A DNA stretch of 64,000 bases from Alphaproteobacteria bacterium (GTDB lineage Bacteria; Pseudomonadota; Alphaproteobacteria; RF32; CAG-239). The position numbers and the translations under genes were made by a program. This document shows positions 53,211 through 62,638 of this stretch, piece after piece. Location: contig JAFUSA010000019.1 of assembly GCA_017480745.1 (NCBI GenBank), positions 1 through 64,000 of the forward strand, written 5' to 3'. Under the pieces are notes generated by a model. It did not search any database. It was not told the DNA's origin and saw nothing but the letters and a program-made list of their open reading frames with translations. Each line of letters starts with the position of its first letter. Positions within the stretch are counted from its first letter, which is position 1.

Positions 53211-53900
53211 TTATTTTTTAAACCCGATAGCAAAGTAATTATTATTGCCATCTGCACAAATTTTGGTTGCTTGCTCTAAAGATATTTCCGTAATCGGACT
53301 GTTTGGTCCGGCGGTAATGTAAGTAGAGTTATCGGTAGTGCCTAAACCTACTTTTGGACCATCATATAGACCGATCACTAAATCTGCATCAGTTGTCACA
53401 GCTACATAATAAAAGCCGGCGCCGGTGATTGAACTCCAATCCTGTGTTGCCAGTTCAATACAAGCCTCTTGCGGAAGATGGTCGTATCGTTGATAAAATA
53501 CCTTATTATCTGTTCCGCTTAATGTTCCTATATCTCCTACACCTCCAAATTCATTATTTATGGTAACTCCACCTTGTTTTGAAGTAAGCATTTCGTCTGG
53601 AACTAATTTTGCTTTTTTGATAATAGAGCAACCGCTTCCGTTACAATCATTCAACGTACCACTACTACCTAAATTACAACTACATTCAATTCCATCATAA
53701 TTTTTCTGCGAACCGAAAAAAGCTTGCACATTGGCGGCAATCAAACTGATTTGTTCAATGGTTTTGTTTATGCGATATTTCATCATCGCCTTTGAATATC
53801 CGGCAATTCCACCTACCGATAAAACGCCGATGATAGCCAGCACGCCCAACATTTCTATCATTGAACGACCTGTTTCATTTTTTAGATTTAAGTTTTTCAT
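53211..53900 (-). CDS. Type IVb-like prepilin 5
   Basis: A 229-residue prepilin without REP insertion: NLKNETG|RSMIEMLGVLAI. Thr precedes the Gly where others have Ser. The C-terminal domain has EACIELATQDW and EISLEQATKICADGNNNYFA, plus ECSCNLG and NGSGCS near the N-terminal third. The ATG at 53900 follows GGGAGATAAAATT; the in-frame TTG upstream is less likely. Confidence 0.8.
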   Translation of the reverse strand: MKNLNLKNETGRSMIEMLGVLAIIGVLSVGGIAGYSKAMMKYRINKTIEQISLIAANVQAFFGSQKNYDGIECSCNLGSSGTLNDCNGSGCSIIKKAKLVPDEMLTSKQGGVTINNEFGGVGDIGTLSGTDNKVFYQRYDHLPQEACIELATQDWSSITGAGFYYVAVTTDADLVIGLYDGPKVGLGTTDNSTYITAGPNSPITEISLEQATKICADGNNNYFAIGFKK

Positions 53901-54170
53901 AATTTTATCTCCCAAATTAGAGGTTAATACACTAAAACAAACTGACCGCTAAACAGCGGTCGGGAGAGCTGACAAATCATACTAAGTGAAACGATTTTCG
54001 CAAATCTTTAAGCTAAAGCTCTGAACATCCATTTGCGACTCCCCGACCCAAATCGGAGATATTTATCATATCAATAACGATGTTCTAACAACACCGCACT
54101 TAGTAAGAGCCTGTCAGAGCTCCGAACCAAAGTTCTGATTCTATTATAACATAACCTTCTTAAATGTCAA
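53901..54170 (-). promoter_or_regulatory. Promoter and structured leader (type B) of prepilin 5
   Basis: TTGACA (54170-54165) and TATAAT (54148-54143), a consensus promoter. GAAC-TTTG-GTTC hairpin, then GGAGCTCTG. Long-range stems: 54117-54112 with 53974-53969 (CTGACA/TGTCAG) and 54104-54097 with 53988-53981 (ACTAAGTG/CACTTAGT). The terminal hairpin is GACCGCT/AGCGGTC. Confidence 0.8.
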
Positions 54171-54215
54171 ACATTTTCTACCAAGTTGTTTGCCCAAAAT
54201 CTAAATACAACAATA

Positions 54216-54929
54216 CTAAACAGCCTGTTTTATCAAATCTTTGATAATTTCACCGGCCATGAGCAAACCGACAACCGGCGGCACAAACGACACACTTCCC
54301 GGAGTTTGCCGCTTTCCGTTTTCACCGGAGCAAACCGATGGTTTCAAAGGCGTTTCTTTTGAATAAACTACCTTAATATGTTCAATTCCACGTTGTCGCA
54401 ATTCTTTACGCATAACTTTTGCCAAAGGACAAACCGTTGTATTACTTATATCGGCAACCTCAAACGCAGCGGCATTTAATTTATTGCCTGCACCCATGGC
54501 ACATATAATCGGAGTGTTGGCCTTGTGCGCCTGTTCAACCAAAGCAATTTTACCGGCTACCGTATCAATAGCATCGGCCACATAATTATATTGTTTAAAG
54601 TCAAATTGTGCCGCATTTTCCGGTAAATAAAAGCATTGATAGGTATTAATAACAATTTCCGGATTTATATCTTGCGCCCGAGCTTTGGCAACCTCAACTT
54701 TCGGTAATCCTATTGTTGAATGCAAGGCAATTATCTGCCTATTGATATTGCTTAAACTCACAACATCATTATCCACCAAATCCAAAGTACCGACACCGGC
54801 ACGAGCCAGCGCTTCAACCACATATCCGCCGACACCGCCGACACCAAAAACAGCAACTCGGGATTCTTTTAATTTTTTTAGTGCCGATTTACCTAACAAT
54901 AACTCACTACGCACAAATTGATCAGTCAT
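54216..54929 (-). CDS. tcdA: tRNA threonylcarbamoyladenosine dehydratase (ThiF/MoeB-like)
   Basis: A 237-residue E1-like enzyme with VAVFGVGGVGGYVVEALARA (ATP site), DLVDNDVVSLSNINRQ and a conserved VGLLMAGEIIKDLI C-terminus. The TcdA/CsdL branch dehydrates t6A37 to its cyclic form. The CxxC zinc pairs of MoeB are absent, which favours TcdA. It overlaps anmK by 8 bp. Confidence 0.85.
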   Translation of the reverse strand: MTDQFVRSELLLGKSALKKLKESRVAVFGVGGVGGYVVEALARAGVGTLDLVDNDVVSLSNINRQIIALHSTIGLPKVEVAKARAQDINPEIVINTYQCFYLPENAAQFDFKQYNYVADAIDTVAGKIALVEQAHKANTPIICAMGAGNKLNAAAFEVADISNTTVCPLAKVMRKELRQRGIEHIKVVYSKETPLKPSVCSGENGKRQTPGSVSFVPPVVGLLMAGEIIKDLIKQAV

Positions 54930-56205
54930 TTTTTTGTTCCTCTTGCCACCCTTTTGCCGCTCGGCAGATACAGTCTATGTATTTTCCTTTTTCTGCGTTA
55001 GGTTTTGCAATTACGCCACAAATTATTGTTTTACCTTTCTCAATAATTTCCGGAATTTCCCAAGCCTTATTTTCCAACCTGTAACGGGCCAAATCGGCAA
55101 AAAGCCTCGCTTCCATATAATTTCCCAATTCAGACAGTTTAATTATAGGTTGATAGGCAAATCTGTTTCGCAGGGCTGCAAAACTTTCTTGATGTTCCGG
55201 CAATATTTCTCCTTTCCCGATTAATAAATCAGCAAAACTTTCTCTCACAAGTGGATTTTTCCATCCGCCTCCAAACAAAATCAGCCGATGCGGTAAAGAG
55301 ACATTTGCCGGAATCAAACTAAGTGCCTGAACCGCGATATAAGCAGCAGCATATTCAAATGTGTGAATTACATCTACCGGCACCAGAGCTTTATTTTCAA
55401 CATATTGAAAAATATGTTCTTTATGGTAATAAGCCGGATCTCCTGATTTTGGCAAAGAATGTTCATAAAAAGCTCGGCTGGAATCAAAAATTTCTTGCAA
55501 TAAATCCATATTTAACTGACCTTTTTTACCCCAAATACCGCCTTTATCAAAACTTTCTCCGCAATAGCGGCGCACATAATTATCAGTATATTCGTTAAAC
55601 GGACCGGCGTCAGCACCTATTTGAGCAACTCCGTGATTTATCACAGCAAAATTAGATGTATTTCCGCCATTATAATAAATACCATCACCCTCCGTGGCAG
55701 CAATATGCGCATTATGCGGCGGAACCAACGGAGCTCCGTCAAAGCCTGCCATTAAAGGATCGGAACGAAAATCATACACCACCGCTATGTCGGTTAAATC
55801 GGCTAACATTTGTCCGGAACCTATTTGCAATGTATATGGTTGCGACCCATCCGTATGCGCCTTGGAGGGTGGATTATGATCAAGTGTTTTGCCATGAAAA
55901 CCGATGGCGTCAACGCTTTTTTTATCTATACCGTTTAACGCGCACATTTCATTTATGCAAGTGGCAATCTGCTGCACGTATTCATCGTGAACAGGGCGAA
56001 ACTCCGGCAATGCTTCAATTTCCGCTCGCGTTTTATTAAAAACTTTGCGGCGCAACTGCTCTATTTTTACCTGCATATCTTGTTCATATGGTCGTGTAAA
56101 AGTGCAAACATCTGTCATTTTATCGCCATCAAACTCTGTTAATACAAGATCTATGGCATCCATTGAATTACCAGTCATATTACCTATAATTCTGTATTTG
56201 CTCAT
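54922..56205 (-). CDS. anmK: 1,6-anhydro-N-acetylmuramic acid kinase
   Basis: About 427 residues. GNMTGNSMDAIDLVL at the N-terminus is the ATP/anhydroMurNAc-binding signature, and GFHGKTLDHNP, YYNGGNTSNFAVI and DAGPFNEYTDN follow. It phosphorylates anhydroMurNAc recovered from cell-wall turnover. ATG at 56205 agrees with homologues. Confidence 0.9.
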   Translation of the reverse strand: MSKYRIIGNMTGNSMDAIDLVLTEFDGDKMTDVCTFTRPYEQDMQVKIEQLRRKVFNKTRAEIEALPEFRPVHDEYVQQIATCINEMCALNGIDKKSVDAIGFHGKTLDHNPPSKAHTDGSQPYTLQIGSGQMLADLTDIAVVYDFRSDPLMAGFDGAPLVPPHNAHIAATEGDGIYYNGGNTSNFAVINHGVAQIGADAGPFNEYTDNYVRRYCGESFDKGGIWGKKGQLNMDLLQEIFDSSRAFYEHSLPKSGDPAYYHKEHIFQYVENKALVPVDVIHTFEYAAAYIAVQALSLIPANVSLPHRLILFGGGWKNPLVRESFADLLIGKGEILPEHQESFAALRNRFAYQPIIKLSELGNYMEARLFADLARYRLENKAWEIPEIIEKGKTIICGVIAKPNAEKGKYIDCICRAAKGWQEEQKND

Positions 56206-56318
56206 TGTGCTGCATTCCCACATTTCATAAGTAACCTATCCCATTGTTACAACACTTTTTAATAAATTACAATAAGTTTTTATGTAAGTGAAAATATTTT
56301 AACTCTATAATTAACAAA

Positions 56319-58142
56319 TCATCGTGTAGCTAAAATCAACGCAATAACGGATATCACAAACAATATTTCCCATCTCTTTTTAATCTGTAAATTTTTACGT
56401 TTAAACTCAAACATTTTTATGTGTTTACTGATAAAAATAATCCATAAAAAAGTCGTATATACAATACAAACGACATAAGCCGGATTTTCAGCATAATACA
56501 TCGCCAAACTCTTGAATATCATAACAGACAATAATAACACAAATATCAGACTTTTACTAAGCATTTTACAATCAAATAAATCCTTTAATCGCAATTTTTT
56601 TCTGATATATATAATTATATGCACCAAACCAATAATCAAACTAAGTATCCAAGTGCGCCAGACAGCACAAATAAGCTGATTTTCTCCGGAATAAGACATA
56701 ATCATTTTATTTAAAACAGATATCCCGGAACTTAAAAATAAAACCGGAATAAGAAGAATAAATGCCTTCCTGCTTAAATCAGTTTTACGATAATTGAACA
56801 AAGCGTACATAACTCCGCATAGAGCCAACAATATCATTAAAGTATTTAAAGGATTTTCCGTATATTTTTCAATGATTGATGTATCAATAAGACACCATGC
56901 AAAGAAAATTATAATAACCGAAAACGGCGTAATTGAACTTACAGTCTCACTACCATATGTTCTATTTATACGAAAAGAAAGATAATCCGTATATGCTACA
57001 ATACCCCCCTGTAATACTGACATGATATAAAAATTCGTTGGAAACAGCACCGGATTGAACAATAGAAAGGGTAATAATATAATTGTTATACTCCACCCCC
57101 TATACAACATAAATACATTGGCATTGATTTTAACATTTTGGGCAGAAAGATAGTAAAACGCACTTATTATTGATGCAAATAAGGCAAAGACAATCCATAT
57201 AGATGATTTTTCCTCATCGCTATATTGAATTTTAATATGAGAAATAGGAGATATTTTATAATATTTTTTCCAAAGTTCGTATCCGTAAGCATTTCTATAG
57301 TGCCATGGTTTTTTTTGATTGGTTAAATGCACTATTGCAGCGTTTTGCATATTAACATCTTCATCTAAATCAAAAAATGATTTTATTTCATCTGCACTGA
57401 ATTTTAATAAATTGCTTCCCATCCAATTATATTTAGGACTAAGAAACAAAACATTGTCATTAAATATGGCGTTCAGACAGTCTTGATCCATAAATGCGCG
57501 TCTGTCTTTATATTCTTTGTATTCATATAATTTTTGCACAACATTATCTTCACGCATTTTTTTGAGATTCAATAGCATCATTCCGGAATTAAAATATTTT
57601 TTTAATCCAACTTTCCCTTGACAATCATCCACCATGCAAGCCATATCTTTTACAACTGCTGCATAGTGATTTTGTAAATCTGTTTCCAATAATTCCGTCA
57701 AATCACTTTGGATAATCATATCAGCATCAAGATATAATATTTTATCTTCTTTTTTAAAAATATCCGGTAAATCAAATTTTGAAAGAGCGGCCGCACTTAC
57801 ATAATGATGCGTTTTATCATATCTTTTTAAAGCATTTTTATGCTCTATTAATTTGCAACCGGTCTTTGATAATAAATTTTTATTTTCGTCTGTAAGATTA
57901 TCGAAGACTACATAAATTTTTTTTACATTGGTGTTCTTTTTCAGAGATGTTATAGCTACAACTGTCGGTAAAACGTAATTATTATCGGTAATAAACACAA
58001 CATCAGTCTCAGAAGGATATTCCTGCTGCGAGAGCGGCATAAAATGTGTGTGGGGGGAGGTAAAGCTATCGGAAGAAATCGCCGGCCAAGCAAACAGCGA
58101 AAAAACAACCGATAAAATCCACATAAAAAATTTTTTTATCAT
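56319..58142 (-). CDS. GT8-like glycosyltransferase fused to a DMT/EamA-type membrane domain
   Basis: A 607-residue protein in three parts. Residues 1-24 are a signal peptide or signal anchor (FFMWILSVVFSLFAWPAIS). Residues ~35-295 form a GT8 domain: VVFITDNNYVLPTVVAITSL, the metal-binding DADMI (DxD), FNSGMMLLNL, DQDCLNAIF and VHLTNQKKPWHYR (the HxxxxKPW site). From ~305 there are about ten hydrophobic helices like DMT-superfamily transporters (EamA/NST type). By the signal the GT8 part would be periplasmic, where nucleotide sugars are normally lacking. ATG at 58142 follows AGGATACGGAT. A single gene between anmK and ileS. Confidence 0.7.
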   Translation of the reverse strand: MIKKFFMWILSVVFSLFAWPAISSDSFTSPHTHFMPLSQQEYPSETDVVFITDNNYVLPTVVAITSLKKNTNVKKIYVVFDNLTDENKNLLSKTGCKLIEHKNALKRYDKTHHYVSAAALSKFDLPDIFKKEDKILYLDADMIIQSDLTELLETDLQNHYAAVVKDMACMVDDCQGKVGLKKYFNSGMMLLNLKKMREDNVVQKLYEYKEYKDRRAFMDQDCLNAIFNDNVLFLSPKYNWMGSNLLKFSADEIKSFFDLDEDVNMQNAAIVHLTNQKKPWHYRNAYGYELWKKYYKISPISHIKIQYSDEEKSSIWIVFALFASIISAFYYLSAQNVKINANVFMLYRGWSITIILLPFLLFNPVLFPTNFYIMSVLQGGIVAYTDYLSFRINRTYGSETVSSITPFSVIIIFFAWCLIDTSIIEKYTENPLNTLMILLALCGVMYALFNYRKTDLSRKAFILLIPVLFLSSGISVLNKMIMSYSGENQLICAVWRTWILSLIIGLVHIIIYIRKKLRLKDLFDCKMLSKSLIFVLLLSVMIFKSLAMYYAENPAYVVCIVYTTFLWIIFISKHIKMFEFKRKNLQIKKRWEILFVISVIALILATR

Positions 58143-58258
58143 ATCCGTATCCTGAAGAAATAAAAATAGCAAAAATATCTACCACATCACAGATATTATG
58201 AAACCGATTTAATGTAAAGATTAAAGTAAAAAATATGCAATTTTTGCCTCATACCCTC

Positions 58259-58287
58259 TTGACCTTTATGTTAAACTGTTATAAATT
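58259..58287 (+). promoter_or_regulatory. Promoter of the ileS leader
   Basis: TTGACC (58259-58264) with TAAATT (58282-58287, 17-bp spacer) or TATAAA (58280-58285, 15-bp). The expected transcript start near 58293 gives a 140-nt leader before ileS. Confidence 0.5.
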
Positions 58288-58316
58288 GTCCAAAGTTTAT
58301 TAAAAAAGAGGAATAA

Positions 58317-58361
58317 ATGACCGCATTTTACATATATTCAATTTCCATCATTATCCCTTAG
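58317..58361 (+). CDS. Isoleucine-rich leader peptide of ileS
   Basis: A 14-codon reading frame (MTAFYIYSISIIIP) with RBS GAGGAATAA has five Ile codons (ATA, ATT, ATC, ATT, ATC), three in a row before the end. It lies 72 bp before ileS. The message can form ATCCC-TTAG-GGGAT (58353-58366), which spans the last codons and stop, or a stem CCGCAT (58321-58326) with ATGCGG (58365-58370). These share bases, so a ribosome stalled at Ile codons could choose between them. No T-run follows the stem, which argues against plain transcription termination. Confidence 0.6.
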   Translation: MTAFYIYSISIIIP

Positions 58362-58433
58362 GGGATGCGGCATTTATAACATAAAAAAACTCTTTAACAA
58401 ATTTTTTTCAAATAAAATAGCAGGTATGAAAAT

Positions 58434-61400
58434 ATGACAAAATATTACGCTGAAGTAAAGGCAAAACCGGACTTTGTGGAATTAGAGAAAGAAGTCCTTA
58501 AATTTTGGGAAGAAGATAACACTTTTGAAAAATCGGTGCACAATCGTGATGGTGCAGCTGAATTTGTATTTTATGACGGGCCTCCGTTTGCCAACGGAAC
58601 ACCGCACTACGGCCATATTATGGTGAGCTATGTGAAAGATGTGGTAGCACGTTTCCAAACCATGAACGGCAAAAAGGTTGAACGCCGTCTTGGTTGGGAT
58701 TGCCACGGTTTACCGGCAGAAATGTCGGCCGAAAAACAACTTGGTGTTTCCGGACGTAAGCAAATTGAAGAATACGGAGTGGAAAAATTTAATGATTTTT
58801 GCCGTTCCGATGTATTGAAATATTCCGGTATATGGGTTGAATTATTTAAGCGTATCGGCCGTTGGGTAGATTTTAACAACGATTATAAAACCATGAACTT
58901 ACCATTTATGGAATCAGTTATTCATAACTTCAAAGAACTTTACAATAAAGGATTGGTTTATGAAGATTATCGCGTGTTGCCATATTCTTGGGCGGCGGAA
59001 ACTCCGCTTTCTAACTTTGAAGTTAACTTAGGCTATCGCGACAAAACTGACAATGCCATTACCGTTATGTTTAAGTTAGAAAACGGGCAAAAAATTCTCG
59101 TTTGGACCACTACTCCGTGGACTTTGCCTTCTAACTTGATGTTGGCAGTAGGTAAAGATATTGACTATGCCGTTATGGAAGAAGACGGTCAACAATATAT
59201 TATAGCCAAAGCCCGTTTAGGTAGCTATAAAAAACAGTTGGAAAACGCCACTCAGATTGCCACCATAAAGGGAAGCGATTTGCTGGGAATGAGCTATGAA
59301 CCGATGTTCCCGTATTTTGCTAACTTAAAAGATAAAGGTGCGTTCAAAGTGCTTTCCGGTGAATTTGTTTCCACCGAAGACGGAACCGGTGTTGTGCACA
59401 TTGCTCCTGGTTTCGGTCAAGACGACTTTGAGGCTTGTCGCGCATACGATGAGAACTTTCCGGTAGTTTGTCCGGTAGATGAAGCCGGTAAATTTACAGC
59501 CGAAGTCAGCGATTATGAAGGCAAACAAGTATTCGAAACTAACGAACCTATTATGCAATGGCTGAAAACAAACGGTCTGTTGGTTAAAAAAGAGCAATAT
59601 ACGCACACTTACCCATATTGTTGGCGCACAGATACTCCTCTGATTTATAAAGCGATGTCATCGTGGTTTGTTAAAGTTACCGATTTTCGCGATGAAATGG
59701 TGGCTAATAATCAACAAATTAACTGGATTCCGGGGCATATAAAAGACGGTCGCTTCGGTAAATGGCTGGAAGGCGCACGTGATTGGTCTATCTCTCGCAA
59801 CCGCTTTTGGGGAACTCCTATTCCGGTTTGGAAATCGGAAAATCCAAACTTTCCGCGTGTTGATGTTTTCGGTTCGGTAGAAGAAATTAAGGAAAAGACA
59901 GGTATTACCGTTGATAATTTGCACAAACCTTATATTGACGATGTAGTTTATCCTAATCCGGATGATCCATCCGGCAAAACAATGATGCGCCGCGTCAGTG
60001 ATGTGTTTGATTGTTGGTTTGAATCAGGCTCTATGCCATATGCGCAAATTCACTATCCGTTTGAAAATAAAGAGTGGTTTGAAAATCATTTTCCGGCTGA
60101 TTTTATTGTGGAAGCTATTGATCAGACGCGTGGCTGGTTCTATACATTAACCGTATTATCCACGGCCTTACACAACCGACCGGCGTTCAAAAATTGTATT
60201 TGCACCGGTTTATTGATGGCCGAAGGCGGACAAAAACTTTCCAAACGCTTGAAAAACTATCCTGATCCGAACGAAATTTTAGATACGGTCGGTTCAGAAG
60301 CCTTGCGTTGGTTCTTGGTTTCTTCTCCGGTATTAAAAGGTGGTAATGTGGCAGTTGATAAAGAAGGCAAAGAAATTGCCAAAGCTTCACGTGCCGCAAT
60401 GATTCCTTTGTGGAATGCTTTTTATTTCTTCACACTCTATGCCAATGCCGAAGACTATAAAGCTAAAGAAATTTATTCTTCCACAGAAGCTATGGATAAT
60501 TATATTCTATCTAAGCTCAAAAATTTGGCACAAAAAGTTAAACACGGATTAGAAACTTATGATGTGGCAGAAGCTTGTGCAGAAACCACAGCTTTTATGG
60601 AGATTTTGAACAACTGGTATATTCGCCGCACTCGCGAACGCTTTTGGAAAGGCGATTTACAGGCATTTGACACTCTTTATACCGTATTGGTTAACATCTG
60701 TAAGTTGGTTGCTCCGCTTATGCCGTTTATCAGCGAGTATATGTTCAAAAATTTAACCGGTGAGGAGTCCGTTCACTTGTGCGATTATCCGACTTTGGAA
60801 GCGATCAAAGCCGATAACAACTTGATGAATGAAATGGATTTTGTACAAGATTTGTGTTCAACCGGAAAATTCATCCGTGAAGAAAACAACTTGCGTAACC
60901 GCTTGCCACTTAACAGCTTAACGGTTATCGGAGCCGAACTTTCTCCGGAATATCAAGAAATTGTTAAAGATGAGTTGAACGTAAAACAAGTTAAATTTGA
61001 CAATAATTTAGCCAATTATGCCAGCAAAAACATCTATCTTTATACTCCTCTGCTGGGAAAAACTTTGGGCAAAGATATGGGACCGGTTATGGCGGCATAT
61101 AAGCAAGGCGCATGGCAGTTAAATACTGATGGCACTTTGGAAATTGGAGGTAAAACACTTACTTCTGATTTGTTTGAAGTTCGTTTAGAAATGAAAGAAG
61201 GTGTTGCCGGATTGGCTTTTGCCGATAACCGCGCAGTGTTGACTTTGGATACTAATGTTACAGACGAGCTTAAGCGTGAAGGTATGGCGCGCGACTTTGT
61301 GCGTTTGGTGCAAACTTTGCGCAAGGATAAAGACTTTAACATTTCCGACCGCATAGAACTTTGCTACCAAACCAATAATGAAGAATTGGCAAAAGCACTG

Positions 61401-61526
61401 GATGAAAATTCTGCCTATATTGCCGAACAAGTTTTGGCGGTTAAAGTTTTGCCAAATTGCGCTGAGGGTGGCACCGAAGGCGAAATTGAAGGTGCCAGTG
61501 TTACCTACAACGCCAAAGTAGCGTAA
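58434..61526 (+). CDS. ileS: Isoleucyl-tRNA synthetase, type 2 (eukaryote-like)
   Basis: A 1030-residue class I synthetase. HIGH motif is HYGH at 58-61 in PPFANGTPHYGHIM, KMSKS motif is KLSKR near 600 (GGQKLSKRLKNYPDP). These are features of type 2 IleRS, close to the eukaryotic and some bacterial forms, which are often naturally resistant to mupirocin. The editing domain (WTTTPWTLPSNLMLAVG, VSTEDGTGVVHIAPGFGQDD) and C-terminal anticodon region are complete. The start follows AGCAGG with a second ATG in between. Confidence 0.95.
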   Translation: MTKYYAEVKAKPDFVELEKEVLKFWEEDNTFEKSVHNRDGAAEFVFYDGPPFANGTPHYGHIMVSYVKDVVARFQTMNGKKVERRLGWDCHGLPAEMSAEKQLGVSGRKQIEEYGVEKFNDFCRSDVLKYSGIWVELFKRIGRWVDFNNDYKTMNLPFMESVIHNFKELYNKGLVYEDYRVLPYSWAAETPLSNFEVNLGYRDKTDNAITVMFKLENGQKILVWTTTPWTLPSNLMLAVGKDIDYAVMEEDGQQYIIAKARLGSYKKQLENATQIATIKGSDLLGMSYEPMFPYFANLKDKGAFKVLSGEFVSTEDGTGVVHIAPGFGQDDFEACRAYDENFPVVCPVDEAGKFTAEVSDYEGKQVFETNEPIMQWLKTNGLLVKKEQYTHTYPYCWRTDTPLIYKAMSSWFVKVTDFRDEMVANNQQINWIPGHIKDGRFGKWLEGARDWSISRNRFWGTPIPVWKSENPNFPRVDVFGSVEEIKEKTGITVDNLHKPYIDDVVYPNPDDPSGKTMMRRVSDVFDCWFESGSMPYAQIHYPFENKEWFENHFPADFIVEAIDQTRGWFYTLTVLSTALHNRPAFKNCICTGLLMAEGGQKLSKRLKNYPDPNEILDTVGSEALRWFLVSSPVLKGGNVAVDKEGKEIAKASRAAMIPLWNAFYFFTLYANAEDYKAKEIYSSTEAMDNYILSKLKNLAQKVKHGLETYDVAEACAETTAFMEILNNWYIRRTRERFWKGDLQAFDTLYTVLVNICKLVAPLMPFISEYMFKNLTGEESVHLCDYPTLEAIKADNNLMNEMDFVQDLCSTGKFIREENNLRNRLPLNSLTVIGAELSPEYQEIVKDELNVKQVKFDNNLANYASKNIYLYTPLLGKTLGKDMGPVMAAYKQGAWQLNTDGTLEIGGKTLTSDLFEVRLEMKEGVAGLAFADNRAVLTLDTNVTDELKREGMARDFVRLVQTLRKDKDFNISDRIELCYQTNNEELAKALDENSAYIAEQVLAVKVLPNCAEGGTEGEIEGASVTYNAKVA

Positions 61527-61546
61527 TTTCTGCTTTTTCTGAATTT

Positions 61547-61571
61547 CCGCCAATGTATTATACATTGGCGG
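61547..61571. terminator. Bidirectional terminator between ileS and prepilin 6
   Basis: CCGCCAATGTA-TTA-TACATTGGCGG, a perfect 11-bp stem between the two convergent 3' ends. Confidence 0.8.
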
Positions 61572-61604
61572 ATTTAGTTTGAATATAATAACTTTGAATA
61601 TATT

Positions 61605-62225
61605 TTAGTAGAATTTAAACCAAATGGTATTGCTGCCACTTATACAAGCATTTGTTGCAATATTAATCGGCATTGGTATTGATAATTTAGATCCTCCTAA
61701 ACATGCAGTTGCCATATTAGTACCTATCATTCCCTTGCAACCAGTATATTGATTCCGATTGTAAGAATTTATCCCCATAGCAAATAACCCAGAATCAGAA
61801 CTCCAATCATAGCTTGCAATCGCAATACAAGCTTCCTCCGGTATATCTCTGATGGTTATAGAAAATGCTTTATAATCAGAGTATTTCTCCTTCTCTGCCC
61901 AAGCAACTTCAAAATATCCGTCAAATGAATGTTTAATAAACCCATCCTCATCAAATTTCATTCCGTTCGGTAGTAAATGAGCTTTTTCAAATACATTCTT
62001 GTTCATTTTACTCCAACCAACATGATAATAGCTTGGTTGGTTATGAAAAAAAATACGAACATTTTGCGAAATATGTGTAATCTGTTCTATGGTCTTGTTA
62101 ATCTTTATTTTCATCATTGCTTTAGAATAGCCGGCGATACCACCAACACTAAGCACTCCGATAATAGCCAATACTCCCAGAATTTCTATCATTGAACGTC
62201 CGCTTTGATGAGTATAATTTTTCAT
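61605..62225 (-). CDS. Type IVb-like prepilin 6
   Basis: A 206-residue prepilin with a short leader (MKNYTHQSG|RSMIEILGVL), the shortest of the set, and no REP insertion. The helix ends KAMMKIKINKTIEQI rather than KYRINK. The C-terminal part has EEACIAIASYDW and PMPINIATNACISG, with an added Cys pair (YTGCKG, TACLGG). Confidence 0.8.
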   Translation of the reverse strand: MKNYTHQSGRSMIEILGVLAIIGVLSVGGIAGYSKAMMKIKINKTIEQITHISQNVRIFFHNQPSYYHVGWSKMNKNVFEKAHLLPNGMKFDEDGFIKHSFDGYFEVAWAEKEKYSDYKAFSITIRDIPEEACIAIASYDWSSDSGLFAMGINSYNRNQYTGCKGMIGTNMATACLGGSKLSIPMPINIATNACISGSNTIWFKFY

Positions 62226-62477
62226 AGTAAACTTCCTTTCGTAAAAATTATTATTAAAGACTAAAAGACAACCACCTAATGAGGTGGCTGGAAGCTCACA
62301 ACTATCTATAACAATAGCGTTGCATATTCAGCACATAACTTTATTTTGCAACCTTCCAACCATAAACAGCCGGAAGAATTTTAACGTCATTCAAGACGGT
62401 TATAGAGAGGCTGTGAGACCCCAGATGAATTTTACCTCATCATATTTTTATAATACCATAAAATTCGCGAATGTCAA
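62226..62477 (-). promoter_or_regulatory. Promoter and structured leader (type A) of prepilin 6
   Basis: TTGACA (62477-62472), TATTAT (62455-62450). GATGA...TCATC hairpin, CTGGGGT box, long-range stems 62417-62412 with 62300-62295 (CTCACA) and 62406-62399 with 62312-62305 (TCTATAAC). The terminal hairpin is CCACCT/AGGTGG. Confidence 0.8.
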
Positions 62478-62497
62478 ATATTTTTTGTCAGTGCATT

Positions 62498-62521
62498 AAA
62501 AAACCCCGTATTTATACGGGG
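62498..62521 (-). terminator. Terminator of the DUF378 gene
   Basis: CCCCGTAT / ATACGGGG stem followed by TTTTTT on the minus strand, 118 bp beyond the DUF378 stop. The 62522-62638 gap shows no gene. Confidence 0.75.
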
Positions 62522-62638
62522 GTAAATGTTATGACGTTATAATAACGCTACTCTGCACTGAATATGCGGTCAAATCAAAAAGTTTATAGTGTTGATAATA
62601 CAACCTGTTTATTAGTTGATATCTATACTATAATATAT

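Noticed and set aside
58323-58370. Intrinsic terminator in the ileS leader
   Set aside because: The CCGCAT/ATGCGG stem is not followed by a T-run, so I report it as an alternative stem rather than a terminator.
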